NCBI GenBank assembly: GCA_041392765.1
Contig: JAWKLL010000009.1
Coordinates: 1-64,000, forward strand
Length of the DNA: 64,000 nucleotides
From: Lewinella sp041392765
GTDB lineage: Bacteria; Bacteroidota; Bacteroidia; Chitinophagales; Saprospiraceae
Direction: 5' to 3'
In this document: positions 9,433 to 19,387 of the stretch, piece after piece
Position numbering within the stretch: the first letter of the stretch is position 1
Layout: each line of letters starts with the position of its first letter
Notes under the pieces: generated by a model
The model's input: the letters and a program-made list of their open reading frames with translations, nothing else
What the model was told of the DNA's origin: nothing
Database searches by the model: none
Made by a program: the position numbers and the translations under genes

Positions 9433-10679
9433 ATGGCTATCTTATTTAAAGTCACATTAGAAAGTATTCGCCAAGCAGGCCAGCAACTAACAGGCAATCG
9501 CCTGCGCAATTCTTGTCTTTGCTGGGTATTTCCATTGGAATATTCTGTATCATCGGTGTACTATCCGCAGTGGATAGTTTGGAGGACAATATTCGGGGCA
9601 GCATGGAAAAGCTAGGTAATGATGTCATTTACGTGCAGAAATGGCCTTGGGGCGATAATTCCAGCAACTGGTGGGATTTGATGAAACGCCCGCAGCCCGT
9701 GTATGATGAATATGAAATCATTCGGGATAAATCTAGGCTCTCTGCGATGAGTACTTTTTTTATCGGTGTAGGCTCGAACACTAAAATGGAACGCCAATAG
9801 TGCAGAGCAGGTGTTTCTTTGTGGTGTAACCCCCGAGTTCGCCTCGGTTTTTGGAATGAATTTTTGAATCGGGGCGTTTTTTCTCTGCCTCCGAATCGCA
9901 TTACAGTAGCAACAAAGCAGTCATTGGTAGTAAAGTAGCCGAGGCACTGTTTGGAACGATAGAACCCGTTGGGCGGCAAATCAAAATGCAAGGGGCTACT
10001 TATGAAGTCATTGGCGTATTGGAATCATCAGGAGACGAGTTGATTAACCCCTTAGATTTCGATGATGCGATATTAGTCACTTATAGCAAGGTGAAAAGCT
10101 TGGTAAACGTTCGCAACCGAAACACAGAAACCTTCATCGCAGTGAAGGCTCGTCCTGATGCCGATATAGAGCAATTGAAAGGCAGAACTCCGCAACCTTG
10201 TTCGGGCAGAAAGGAGGCTGAAACCCGTGGAAGAAGATTCCTTCGCGTTCAATGAATTGACGATGGTGAGCGAACAATTCGATTCCTTCTTTGGCGTATT
10301 GAATATGCTAGGGTATGTCATTGGGTTTTTCTCTATTTTGGTAGGAGGTGTTTCGGTGGCCAATATCATGTTCGTTTCTGTTAAGGAGCGCACGTCTCAA
10401 ATTGGTGTTAAAAAAGCGCTGGGGGCGAAGCGCAGCATCATCCTATTGGAATTCCTCATCGAAGCGATAATACTCTGTCTGTTGGGCGGTTTTTTTGGTC
10501 TGGCATTGGTATATTTTATTACTAAAATATTAACGGTAGTGCTGGATTTTCCTATGTACATCGATATGGGCAACGTGCTGTTGGGGGCAGGAATGTCGAT
10601 CTTGATAGGCGTTGTAGCCGGATTTGTTCCCGCTTTGACTGCTAGTAAATTAGACCCTGTTGAGGCCATGCGAAAGTAG
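9433..10679 (+). CDS. MacB/FtsX-type ABC transporter permease (about 4 frameshifts)
   Basis: About 415 residues with MacB-family architecture. An N-terminal helix (L-S-L-L-G-I-S-I-G-I-F-C-I-I-G-V) is followed by a periplasmic MacB-PCD domain (N-x-A-V-I-G-S-K-V-A-E-A-L-F-G, then G-R-Q-I-K). Three C-terminal helices enclose the cytoplasmic motif V-K-E-R-T-S-Q-I-G-V-K-K-A-L-G-A-K, and the end is L-D-P-V-E-A-M-R-K. Such permeases work with a separate ATPase in export or envelope transport; no ATPase gene is adjacent. The start at 9433 gives the usual M-A-I-L-F-K-V. Shifts lie near 9505, 9795, 9870 and 10180. All segments are collinear and conserved, so the gene may be intact in the organism. Confidence 0.85.
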
Positions 10680-10682
10680 GGG

Positions 10683-11609
10683 TCAATAGTTTTCGTACCA
10701 ATTGAAATGAGTGTTGATGATGTCGTCTTTGTGCATCTGCAAATATTGTAGCAAGGCATGGCTGGCAGGGCTGTGCTTCTTTCCTTGAGGCCACACCAAG
10801 TGCCAACTTGTTTGTATCGGCAAACCTTTCACGGGAATGATTTGAAGTTGTTGCAACTGGAGTTCATTTTTGATGCCAATTAAAGGCATGATAGAAACCC
10901 CTAGTCCTGCCAATACGGCTTGCTTTACCGCCTCATTGGAGGTTAACTCCATTTTTTTTCGCACAGGGATGGCCATTTGTTGGAGAAATCTTTCCATAGT
11001 CTGCCTCGTTCCCGACCCTTGTTCTCGGTATATCAACGTGCTCTGTTCCAACAGCGATTGAATCTTTTTAGAAGGTAGTTTTGTAGCCGAGGTAGGAGAG
11101 GCTACCAGATAGAGTTTGTTTTGTATCAGCTCCAATTGCTCCACGGCTATCCTCTCGGGGAGTATAGAAACTAAAGAAAAATCGGTGTTATTGGCTGTTA
11201 AATTGTTTAGCACACTGGCTTTATTAGTCACATCTATGGATACATCTATACCGGGGTGTTTTTGCATAAATGCCTGCAAAAAATAAGGAATCACATATTT
11301 ACCCGTAGAAACGACAGATATATTGATTTTCCCCGTAAGGAAGCCTTTGTAAGCCAAAGTTTTGTCTTGTATTTGTTGCGCTTGTATTAAAATTTCCTGC
11401 GCCACCACGGCTATTTCTTTACCGAAATCAGTGACGTATAATTTTCTGCCAACCACTTCTGTCAAAGCAATATCAAACTGATCTTGAAAATTTTTTAATT
11501 GAATAGACACCGCAGGTTGCGTCAAGTTTAGTACTTCGGCAGCTTTAGTAACACTCTTACTTTCAGTTACTTGTACGAAAACCTGTAGTTGATGCAAAGT
11601 ATAGTTCAT
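10683..11609 (-). CDS. LysR-family transcriptional regulator (CysL/CbbR-like)
   Basis: About 308 residues. The N-terminal winged helix-turn-helix contains S-V-T-K-A-A-E-V-L-N-L-T-Q-P-A-V-S, the LysR signature. The C-terminal periplasmic-binding-like effector domain includes I-S-V-V-S-T-G-K-Y and Y-R-E-Q-G-S-G-T-R. That motif resembles the CysL/CbbR subgroup, which responds to small metabolites. The internal Met at 11609 (M-N-Y-T-L-H-Q-L-Q-V-F) is preferred to the longer frame because LysR proteins start there. It is divergent from icd with 89 bases between the two start codons, which suggests control of icd or of itself. Confidence 0.88.
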   Translation of the reverse strand: MNYTLHQLQVFVQVTESKSVTKAAEVLNLTQPAVSIQLKNFQDQFDIALTEVVGRKLYVTDFGKEIAVVAQEILIQAQQIQDKTLAYKGFLTGKINISVVSTGKYVIPYFLQAFMQKHPGIDVSIDVTNKASVLNNLTANNTDFSLVSILPERIAVEQLELIQNKLYLVASPTSATKLPSKKIQSLLEQSTLIYREQGSGTRQTMERFLQQMAIPVRKKMELTSNEAVKQAVLAGLGVSIMPLIGIKNELQLQQLQIIPVKGLPIQTSWHLVWPQGKKHSPASHALLQYLQMHKDDIINTHFNWYENY

Positions 11610-11698
11610 AAAATATATTAATGGATTTAATAACAAACATAAATATAAATTTATAAACAAAGAGCTTCACCTTTGCATTGCTAACCAAAAATACAGCC

Positions 11699-13135
11699 AT
11701 GACTAACATCACGATTGCAAAGGGAGACGGTATAGGGCCGGAAATCATGGATGCTACGTTGCAAATTTTAAAAGCAGCGGGTGCCCAGTTAATTTACGAT
11801 GAGATTGAAATTGGAGAGCAGGTGTATCTCCGAGGCAATACTTCCGGTATTTCAAAAGATGCTTGGGCAACCATCCGCAAAAACGGCGTTTTTTTGAAAA
11901 GCCCCATTACAACACCGCAAGGAGGAGGATACAAAAGCCTCAATGTCACGACCCGGAAAATGCTAAACCTTTTTGCGAATGTGCGGCCTTGTCGTAGTTT
12001 TCATCCATTTGTAAACACCAAGCATCCCACTTTGGATGTAGTGATTATTCGGGAAAACGAAGAGGATCTCTATGCCGGTATTGAGCACCAACAAACCTCT
12101 GAGGTCGTGCAGTGCCTCAAACTCATTAGCCGACCCGGTTGCGAACGGATCATTCGCTATGCTTTTGAATACGCTCGTCAGCAGGGACGGAAAAAAGTCA
12201 CCTGCTTTACGAAGGACAACATCATGAAGCAAACCGATGGTCTTTTCCGAAAGGTTTATAATGAAATCGCTGCGGAATATACCGACATTGCCTCTGAACA
12301 CATGATCATCGACATCGGCTCCGCAAAAATGGCGGATACACCCGAGCAATTCGATGTCGTTGTTGTTCCTAATTTATATGGCGACATTCTCTCCGATATT
12401 GCTGCCCAAATAACAGGGTCTGTTGGTATGGCGGGGTCTGCAAATATTGGCACTACTTGTGCCATGTTCGAAGCTATCCACGGTTCAGCACCCGATATTG
12501 CTGGCAAAGGCATCGCTAATCCTTCTGGCTTAATTCAGGCTTCTGTCATGATGCTCAACCATATTGGGCAGCAGGAGGTTGCCAACCGTATTCAAAATGC
12601 GTGGTTATGCACCATCGAAGCCGGTATCCACACACCCGATGTATACAACCCCGCTACGAGTACCCGCAAAGTCGGCACCGAGGCTTTCACGCAAGCCCTC
12701 ATTGACAACCTAGGGCGTCAACCCAAACAACTCCAACCATTAGAAGCCGTTGCTGGATACAAAATAAATTTACCACGTTACGAAAGGAAACAGTCACCCA
12801 AAAAGGAACTCAAAGGGGTGGATATTTTTATCGATTGGTCTGGCAAGAAACCCGCTGACTTAGCAAAACGCTTGCAAGAAGCTGAAACAGAAAATGTAAA
12901 GCTTTCTATGATTACTAATCGGGGTATCAAAGTGTGGCCGGATGGATTTGAGGAAACTTTCTGCACTGATCATTGGCGCTGCCGATTCGATGTAGTTGAA
13001 GGAGCAGCCTTTGATAAAAAGACCATTTTACAGCTCTTAGAACGAGCCGAGCAATTGGAGCTGGATACGATCAAAACGGAGAACCTATACGCATTCGACG
13101 GCCAACCCGGATACTCACTTGGTCAAGGCCAATAA
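11699..13135 (+). CDS. icd: NADP-dependent isocitrate dehydrogenase, Thermus/Rickettsia type
   Basis: The protein oxidatively decarboxylates isocitrate to 2-oxoglutarate in the TCA cycle. The core has G-D-G-I-G-P-E-I near the start, R-E-N-E-E-D-L-Y-A-G, and the metal-site stretch N-L-Y-G-D-I-L-S-D-I. The cofactor loop is H-G-S-A-P-D-I-A-G-K-G-I-A-N-P. At about 478 residues it is longer than E. coli Icd. The extra C-terminal domain of roughly 130 residues (from K-G-V-D-I-F-I-D-W) is typical of the Thermus/Rickettsia class. The Met at 11699 is preferred over the upstream one at 11678 because M-T-N-I-T-I-A-K-G-D-G-I-G begins the fold. No frameshift is seen. Confidence 0.92.
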   Translation: MTNITIAKGDGIGPEIMDATLQILKAAGAQLIYDEIEIGEQVYLRGNTSGISKDAWATIRKNGVFLKSPITTPQGGGYKSLNVTTRKMLNLFANVRPCRSFHPFVNTKHPTLDVVIIRENEEDLYAGIEHQQTSEVVQCLKLISRPGCERIIRYAFEYARQQGRKKVTCFTKDNIMKQTDGLFRKVYNEIAAEYTDIASEHMIIDIGSAKMADTPEQFDVVVVPNLYGDILSDIAAQITGSVGMAGSANIGTTCAMFEAIHGSAPDIAGKGIANPSGLIQASVMMLNHIGQQEVANRIQNAWLCTIEAGIHTPDVYNPATSTRKVGTEAFTQALIDNLGRQPKQLQPLEAVAGYKINLPRYERKQSPKKELKGVDIFIDWSGKKPADLAKRLQEAETENVKLSMITNRGIKVWPDGFEETFCTDHWRCRFDVVEGAAFDKKTILQLLERAEQLELDTIKTENLYAFDGQPGYSLGQGQ

Positions 13136-13152
13136 CCCCAAAAAACCAAATC

Positions 13153-13311
13153 ATGAATTGGACATTAGCCCTTATGTGGGTGCAGTCACGAACCTATATA
13201 GATTCGGGTATGACACCCTTATTGCAAGAGCTGTACGTTGCTTTAGCTATCATCGGAATGCTCTTTTTTTTCAAATACGCTACAAAAAACAAAACCAATA
13301 TTTATGAATAA
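13153..13311 (+). CDS. Small single-pass membrane protein, unknown
   Basis: A 52-residue frame with ATG at 13153, 17 bases after the icd stop, ending TAA at 13309-13311. The C-terminal half has one clear hydrophobic helix (L-Y-V-A-L-A-I-I-G-M-L-F-F-F-K-Y-A) followed by a positively charged tail K-N-K-T-N. It overlaps the next start codon by 8 bases, arguing for translation as part of an icd operon. I do not recognise a family. Confidence 0.5.
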   Translation: MNWTLALMWVQSRTYIDSGMTPLLQELYVALAIIGMLFFFKYATKNKTNIYE

Positions 13312-13650
13312 GATCGAACTTATCAATGGTGTTTTTACCGTTGCTGACGCACGCGAAGTACTGTTTAACCTGTTGCAGGAAAAAATCAAATTCCACAATC
13401 GCAGAATCTTTGGCCTGAGTGAACGCCTTGGAGTGGATGATACTCATTCGCGCAAAGGGTAAAGGAACTTCAGCAAGTGGTTAATGACCTACTTGATTAC
13501 CTAGACGATGGCGATTTGGATGGGCAACACTTGCGCATTAATTGTGACGTTAACATCACCATCAGCAAAGATGAGCCAAGTAGCCCTCAGTTAGCTCCAA
13601 TCGGCTTATCAGTAATACAAGAACGCTGTTTTTTAATTCATTACCGATAG
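13304..13650 (+). CDS. Small soluble protein, unknown (one frameshift)
   Basis: Starts at ATG 13304 inside the end of the small membrane protein gene. The first 50 codons encode I-E-L-I-N-G-V-F-T-V-A-D-A-R-E-V-L-F-N-L-L-style helical sequence with Arg/Lys-rich stretches. The frame meets a stop at about 13460, but a one-base insertion after S-R-K continues into V-K-E-L-Q-Q-V-V-N-D-L-L-D-Y-L-D-D-G-D-L, ending at TAG 13648-13650. The restored product is about 115 residues, acidic and probably helical. No signal peptide or known motif is visible. Confidence 0.5.
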
Positions 13651-13687
13651 CACCTCCCCGTAGTAGATTACAGGGAGGTTTTTTTTG
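13651..13687 (+). terminator. Intrinsic terminator after the icd operon
   Basis: Stem CACCTCCC and GGGAGGT around a loop of about 15 bases, followed immediately by a run of T. It closes the icd group just after the stop at 13650. Confidence 0.8.
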
Positions 13688-13768
13688 TATAACGATCCGG
13701 GTTTTGTAATTTTGGCTTGCCTATTTTTTTCCCATACTTGAGGTCATACGCAGAAACATGTTAATCAG

Positions 13769-14752
13769 ATGAAAGCAATATTGCAATCCGGTTTTGGCGG
13801 TACAGACACTTTGTATTTTGGCGAAGCCCCCGATCCTACCTTTGGCCCCGACGACTTATTGGTCAACGTACACGCTACGGCACTCAATAGAGGCGACTTG
13901 TTGCAGCGAAAAGGGCAGTATCCACCTCCCCTTGGTGTGACGGATATTCTCGGCCTCGAAATGGCGGGTACAGTGGCAGCCGTAGGGAGCAGTGTACATG
14001 GCGTTGAGGTAGGTGACCCCGTCTGTGGGCTACTGCCGGGAGGTGGGTACGCACAACGAGTAGCTATCCCCGCTGCTATGGCACTTCCGCTGCATGCCAA
14101 TCTTTCTTTTACCAAAGCTGCTGCTATTCCTGAGGCATTCTTGACAGCTTATCAGGCTATCCACTGGTTGGCAGATTTACGCCCCGGCGAGCGCATACTT
14201 GTACACGCGGGTGCGAGTGGCATCGGGACGGCTGTTTTACAATTAGCCAGCATGCTGCAAGACGTAGAAATTTTCACCACAGCCTCTTCTCCTAAACATA
14301 CTCTTTGCACCGATTTAGGTGCCCACCACACCATTGATTATAAAAAGTCCCCTTCGACGAGTACATTTTGAGTGCTACCCAAGGAGAAGGAGTAGATGTA
14401 ATTATTGATTTTGCAGGAGCTTCGGCTTTCAATGCCAACCTGAATGCCGTTGCCTTAGATGGGCGCATTATCATGCTGGGCTTTTTGGGTGGCTACTCAT
14501 GCCGCAGGGGTGAACCTAGCACCTATTTTACGCAAAAGGCTGCGTATTACAGGTTCTACCCTAAGGAACAGGCCGCTCAGCTATAAGAAGCAATTGGTAG
14601 CTGATTTTAAAGCATCTTGTTGGGCGCATTTCGCTACGGGAAGGCTATCTGCGGTGGTTGACTCCATCTTCGACTGGGAAGAAGTAGCTTCAGCCCATGC
14701 GTATATGGCATCCAATCGTTCCGCAGGCAAAATCGTGTTGACTGTTGCTTAA
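13769..14752 (+). CDS. Zinc-independent quinone oxidoreductase / NAD(P)H-dependent MDR (2 frameshifts)
   Basis: A medium-chain dehydrogenase/reductase of the quinone-oxidoreductase (PIG3-like) type. N-terminal GroES-like domain: A-L-N-R-G-D-L-L-Q-R-K-G-Q-Y-P-P-P and G-L-E-M-A-G-T-V. The Rossmann domain has V-H-A-G-A-S-G-I-G-T-A-V-L-Q-L-A. The structural and catalytic zinc ligands of classical alcohol dehydrogenases are absent. One base added to the C-run near 14352 restores S-P-F-D-E-Y-I-L-S. A second shift near 14503 leads to T-H-A-A-G-V-N-L and the end S-A-G-K-I-V-L-T-V-A. The restored length of about 327 residues is usual. Probable role: reduction of quinones or reactive carbonyls. Confidence 0.85.
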
Positions 14753-14775
14753 GAGTATGTATAAAATAATTATGA

Positions 14776-14875
14776 TGGGCCACCTCGGAAAACCGAGGCC
14801 GCGTGCTTTGCGTAGCTGCTCCCAAGGTCGCATCTCTGCGTCGCCCGCTTGTCCGGGCAAACCCTGAAAAATGAG
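14776..14875. repeat. GC-rich hairpin block between qor and the M16 gene
   Basis: A stretch of about 100 bases, clearly richer in GC than its surroundings. It contains CCTCGG-AAAA-CCGAGG and GCCCG-CTTGTC-CGGGC hairpins. No T-tract follows, so it is not a standard intrinsic terminator. It resembles in character the blocks at 38.03-38.22 and 47.94-48.04 kb. Confidence 0.4.
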
Positions 14876-15004
14876 CGATACCTGCATCTTTGCCACACTG
14901 TTTTACTGCAAAATCAGCAACTTTAATACATTAACATTGTCACTTATTTGAGTTATTATCGTTATTGTGTCATTACCCGATTATCTCATCAAAACCACAA
15001 AATT

Positions 15005-17758
15005 ATGAAGGTTACTTTCACCTTTGGTAGTTTATTGCTGCTTCTCACGCTTTCTTTCTCGTTAGCAGCGCAATCCCTGAAACTGCCCGATGGCATCAAA
15101 CCACTCGCTTCCGTTGAGGGTATTAGTGAATTTGAAGTCGAATCTAACGGGCTTCGTATTTTACTTTTTCCTGACCAGTCAAAACCAACTGTTACGGTAA
15201 ATGTCACCTACTTGGTGGGTTCAAGACACGAAGCCTATGGGGAAACAGGTATGGCTCACTTGTTGGAGCACTTAGTCTTTAAAGGAACCCCAAATCACCC
15301 CGATATTCCTAAGGAGCTGAATGAAAGAGGGGCGCGGTTCAACGGTACTACTTGGTATGACCGCACTAATTACTATGAAACTGTCAGCGCGTCCGATGAA
15401 AACCTCCGTTGGGCACTCGAAATGGAGGCCGACCGCATGATTAATTCCTTCATTGCAGCGGAAGACTTGGAGAGTGAAATGACGGTCGTTCGCAATGAGT
15501 TTGAAATGGGCGAAAACAACCCCGGTCGAATTTTGATGCAGCGTGTGTTGTCTTCGGCCTACCTATGGCATAACTACGGCAAGTCAACCATTGGCGCACG
15601 AGCCGATATAGAAAACGTACCCATCGACCGCCTACAAGGTTTTTACCGCAAATATTATCAGCCCGATAATGCTTATTTGATCATCGCCGGCAAATTTGAG
15701 CCTAGTCAGACAATAGGCATGATTATGGAAACTTTTGGAAACATTCCACGGCCTGAGCGCGAATTGATTTCCACCTACACACGCGAACCTGTGCAAGACG
15801 GCGAACGATTTGTTGACTTGGCTAGGGTAGGGGATGTGCAAGCGGTCAGTGCAGCCTACCACATTCCACCGGGTAGCCACTCCGATTATCCTGCAGTGGC
15901 AACATTAGTAGAAGTCTTGACCAGTGAGCCTTCTGGCCGCCTTTATCAGGCATTAGTAGAGAGTGGCAAAGCATCTTCCCAGTGGGGCTGGGCTGCGGAA
16001 TTGGCGGAACCTGGGTTTGCTTATTTTCACGCCGATTTGCTCAAAGATAAATCATTAGAAGAAGCCAAAATGGCGATGCTCACCACCTTGGACGGCATCA
16101 AAGACACCCCGCCTACCGCCGAAGAAGTAGATCGCGCTAAGAAACGATTACTTAAAGATTTTGATCTGCAAATGCGCGAAAGCGACCGCGTAGGTCGCCT
16201 GATAAGCGAATACATAGCACAGGGAGACTGGCGATTAGGCTATATTTTCCGCGATCGTTTAGAGCAGGTTACACCCGAGCAAGTGGCCGCCGCAGCTGCT
16301 AAGTATTTTATCCCCAGCAACCGTACTGTAGGTCGCTTTTTACCAACGGAAAACCCGGTACGCGCTGAAATTCCTGATGTGACGGACATTGCTAGTTTGG
16401 TAGAAGGCTACAAAGGCAGAGAAACAGCTTCCGAAGGCGAGGCGTTCGACCCATCTTATGAAAATATTGATAATCGTACCCAAACAGGCGAGTTGGCCAC
16501 GGGCACTTTGGAATATGCCCTGTTAAGTAAAGAAACCCGTGCCGATGCGGTACAGGCTCGTATCTCTTTGCGTTTTGGCGACCTTTCTAGCCTGAAAAAC
16601 CAGCAGATAGCTGCCCGTTTTACAGGCATGATGCTAAACAAAGGCACCGAAAACATGAGTCGCCAACAAATAGAGGATAAACTCGATGAACTGAAAGCTA
16701 CCGTTCGCATTGGTGGAGGTGCTGAAGGTGCCTACGCAATGATAGAAACAGAACGCGATAAACTTCCTGCGGTCATCGACCTAGTGGGTGAGATGTTCCG
16801 GGAAGCTTCTTTCCCTGCCGAAGAATTTGAAAAACTGAAGTCGGAAGAATTAGCCGGCTTAGAAGAGAGCAAATCTGATCCTCAGGCGGTGGCTTTTAAG
16901 GAGTTGGAAAAAAGAATGAGCAACTATACTCCCGAAGATCCGCGTTATAGCATGACTTTTGCAGAACAGATTGCGGCAGTGAAGAACCTTTCATTAGAAG
17001 AAGCAAAGGCATTTTATCAGCGTTTCTACGGTGCTTCCGATGCTACGATTGGTATCGTGGGTGATTTTGATGAAGAGGAAGTAACCAAGGCGTTGGATCG
17101 CAATTTTGCCAACTGGAAAAGCCCCGGCAAGTACCAGCGCCTCAAGGAGCAATTTTTCCAGCCGGAGGCTAACAATGTGGAATTAGAAACACCCGACAAA
17201 GCCAATGCTTGGTTCCTCATTGGCCAAAGCCTCCCGGTGAGTACCTCTCATCCTGATTATCCCGCGTTGTTGATGGGAAATTATATGTTGGGGGGCGGTG
17301 CCCTCAAGTCACGCTTAGCCGACCGTATTCGCCAGCAAGATGGTCTTAGCTATGGCGTTGGTTCTTTCTTGGATGCCCAAACAGAGGATGAAGTCGCTAT
17401 GCTGGGTGGGTATGCCTTTTTCGCACCAGAAAATGTAGTTGCCGTAGAAAAAGCCTTTTTTGAGGAAATTGAAAAGGCATTAAAGGATGGCTTTAACGAG
17501 GAAGAATTAGTAGCAGCTAAGAGTGGTTGGTCACAAGGCCAACAAGTAACACGTGCCCAAGATCGCTCCCTCGCAGCCAAATTGAATGCAAATCTTTACT
17601 ACGATAGAAACATGACCTGGGATGCTGACCTCGAAAGCAAAGTGATGAACTTAACAGTCGAGCAAGTCAACGCTACCATGAAAAAGTACGTTGATCCCAC
17701 CAAAATGGTGGTCATTAAAGCTGGTGATTTTGCAAAGAACAAGGTCATTAAGCCTTGA
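15005..17758 (+). CDS. Secreted M16-family zinc metalloprotease, two-half pitrilysin type
   Basis: About 917 residues with an N-terminal signal peptide (L-L-L-L-L-T-L-S-F-S-L-A-A-Q) starting at the Met at 15005; the frame is open upstream to 14948 but those codons lack a signal. The first M16 half carries the inverted zinc motif H-L-L-E-H near residue 84 and a downstream glutamate region (E-M-T-V-V-R-N-E-F). The second half (from about residue 480) lacks the zinc motif, as is normal for the inactive partner half. It is probably a periplasmic or surface peptidase degrading small proteins or peptides. No frameshift is seen. It ends at a bidirectional terminator shared with the helicase gene. 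Confidence 0.9.
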   Translation: MKVTFTFGSLLLLLTLSFSLAAQSLKLPDGIKPLASVEGISEFEVESNGLRILLFPDQSKPTVTVNVTYLVGSRHEAYGETGMAHLLEHLVFKGTPNHPDIPKELNERGARFNGTTWYDRTNYYETVSASDENLRWALEMEADRMINSFIAAEDLESEMTVVRNEFEMGENNPGRILMQRVLSSAYLWHNYGKSTIGARADIENVPIDRLQGFYRKYYQPDNAYLIIAGKFEPSQTIGMIMETFGNIPRPERELISTYTREPVQDGERFVDLARVGDVQAVSAAYHIPPGSHSDYPAVATLVEVLTSEPSGRLYQALVESGKASSQWGWAAELAEPGFAYFHADLLKDKSLEEAKMAMLTTLDGIKDTPPTAEEVDRAKKRLLKDFDLQMRESDRVGRLISEYIAQGDWRLGYIFRDRLEQVTPEQVAAAAAKYFIPSNRTVGRFLPTENPVRAEIPDVTDIASLVEGYKGRETASEGEAFDPSYENIDNRTQTGELATGTLEYALLSKETRADAVQARISLRFGDLSSLKNQQIAARFTGMMLNKGTENMSRQQIEDKLDELKATVRIGGGAEGAYAMIETERDKLPAVIDLVGEMFREASFPAEEFEKLKSEELAGLEESKSDPQAVAFKELEKRMSNYTPEDPRYSMTFAEQIAAVKNLSLEEAKAFYQRFYGASDATIGIVGDFDEEEVTKALDRNFANWKSPGKYQRLKEQFFQPEANNVELETPDKANAWFLIGQSLPVSTSHPDYPALLMGNYMLGGGALKSRLADRIRQQDGLSYGVGSFLDAQTEDEVAMLGGYAFFAPENVVAVEKAFFEEIEKALKDGFNEEELVAAKSGWSQGQQVTRAQDRSLAAKLNANLYYDRNMTWDADLESKVMNLTVEQVNATMKKYVDPTKMVVIKAGDFAKNKVIKP

Positions 17759-17776
17759 TTTTTGAAGTAGTCCACT

Positions 17777-17817
17777 AAAAAAAGCCTTCCCATCCAAAAG
17801 ACGGGAAGGCTTTTTTA
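17777..17817. terminator. Bidirectional intrinsic terminator
   Basis: AAAAAAGCCTTCCC and GGGAAGGCTTTTTT form a perfect 14-base stem around an 11-base loop, with T-tracts on both strands. It separates the convergent M16 and DEAD-box helicase genes. Confidence 0.9.
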
Positions 17818-17836
17818 TTCAACACAATCAAATGTG

Positions 17837-19086
17837 TTACCCATTCTTAGGCTTCCGATAGAAACGCCTATTCTTTCCGGGCCTTCTTTGGGCAGAAGAA
17901 GCAGGTGCCGCCGGGTGAGAGGCAACATCTGCAACGGATACCGGTTCTTGCCCATCGCTGCCTTCAAAAGGGTGATGGGATACAGGAATCGTCTGCTTGA
18001 TTAATCGCTGAATATCCTTGAGGTAGGCTCTTTCTTCCGTATCGCAAAAGGAAACCGCGATGCCGCTGGCTTGCGCTCTGCCCGTTCTTCCGATGCGGTG
18101 TACATAGGTTTCTGGAATATTCGGCAAATCGTAGTTGATAACGTAGCTCAGTTCATCCACATCGATGCCTCTAGCAGCAATGTCTGTTGCTACTAGTACT
18201 TGTAACGATCCATCTTTGAACTCCGACAATGCCTTTTGGCGAGCTGTCTGGGACTTGTTGCCGTGTATTGCTGCGCTGCTGATGCCACCTTTGTCTAATA
18301 TTTTTACAATTTTATTGGCACCGTGCTTTGTACGCGAGAAAACCAGTAAAGAACCCATCCTTCGCTCGGCTATAAGATGGAGGAGCAGTTTAGGTTTATT
18401 GCCTTTTTCAACATAGAAAAGTTCTTGATCTACACGGTCGGCGGTAGCTTTTTCCGGAGCGATGGTGATCTTTTCAGGATTTCCTAAGATTTTTCCAGAA
18501 AGAGCCACTATTTCCGGCGGCATGGTTGCCGAAAAAAACAGCGATTGCCTGCGTTCTGGCAGCAGTGCTACAATCTTCCGGATGTCGTGAATGAAGCCCA
18601 TATCCAACATGTGGTCCGCTTCATCCATGACCACGAACTCAATATGCTGTAAGGAGATAAATCTTTGCTGGATTAAATCCAACAATCTTCCCGGCGTAGC
18701 CACTAATACATCAACTCCTCTTTGCAGCGTACTAACCTGTGGGTTTTGGTTTACACCACCAAAAATTACAGCACTTTTCAACTGGGTGAAGCTGCCATAT
18801 ACGCGGAAACTTTCCTCAATTTGTATCGCCAACTCACGCGTAGGTGCTACCACCAAAGCCCGTGGATGCTTGCTTGGTGCAACGCGAGGCTTTTGATACA
18901 TGAGTTGAAGAATAGGAACAGCAAATGCAGCTGTCTTTCCTGTGCCTGTTTGGGCACAACCTAATAAGTCGCGGCCTTTTAGTAATAATGGGATGGCTTG
19001 CTGTTGGATAGGAGTAGGGAGGAGTAGCCTGTTTTTTCAAGGGCTTTCAGAATGGGAGAAATAATTCCCAATGCTTCGAATGTCAT
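17837..19086 (-). CDS. rhlE: DEAD-box RNA helicase, RhlE type (one frameshift)
   Basis: An ATP-dependent RNA helicase acting in ribosome assembly or RNA turnover. Motifs in order: Q-motif T-P-I-Q, Walker A A-Q-T-G-T-G-K-T, P-T-R-E-L-A, T-P-G-R-L, D-E-A-D, S-A-T, and in the second domain H-R-I-G-R-T-G-R. The C-terminus is short and basic (R-R-P-G-K-N-R-R-F-Y-R-K-P-K-N-G), as in RhlE-like proteins. The start M-T-F-E-A-L-G-I-I-S-P-I-L at 19086 is linked to the rest by one base shift near 19020, within a T-C-C repeat. The restored length is about 416 residues. Confidence 0.88.
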
Positions 19087-19310
19087 ACAATAAATTGCTG
19101 GCGTATCGGTGAAAACGCTACGCCTTGGTAAAAGTATCAACAAGTGGTGAGATGCCTAAGATTAAAATACGCGTACAATCGGCTTATTCTAAAAATATGG
19201 AATGGCCCACTTCCGAAATGTTTTCGGAGGAGACCTGACAGTGGAAGGATGCTAATATATATTACTTAGATAACCTTAACTTTTCACGCAAGCCTCGTGT
19301 CTAAATAGAA

Positions 19311-19353
19311 CAAGTTGGAGACAACAAAAACATTAATGGTTGCCTCCAACTTG
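19311..19353 (-). terminator. Hairpin downstream of the TlpA-like gene
   Basis: CAAGTTGGAG-A-CAAC and GTTG-C-CTCCAACTTG form a 15-base stem with one mismatch, 35 bases past the stop of the minus-strand gene. On that strand it is followed by a T-rich stretch. Nothing else is recognised in 19087-19387. Confidence 0.6.
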
Positions 19354-19387
19354 CTTTCTGCCACAAAGATATGTATTTTTTCTGAAA

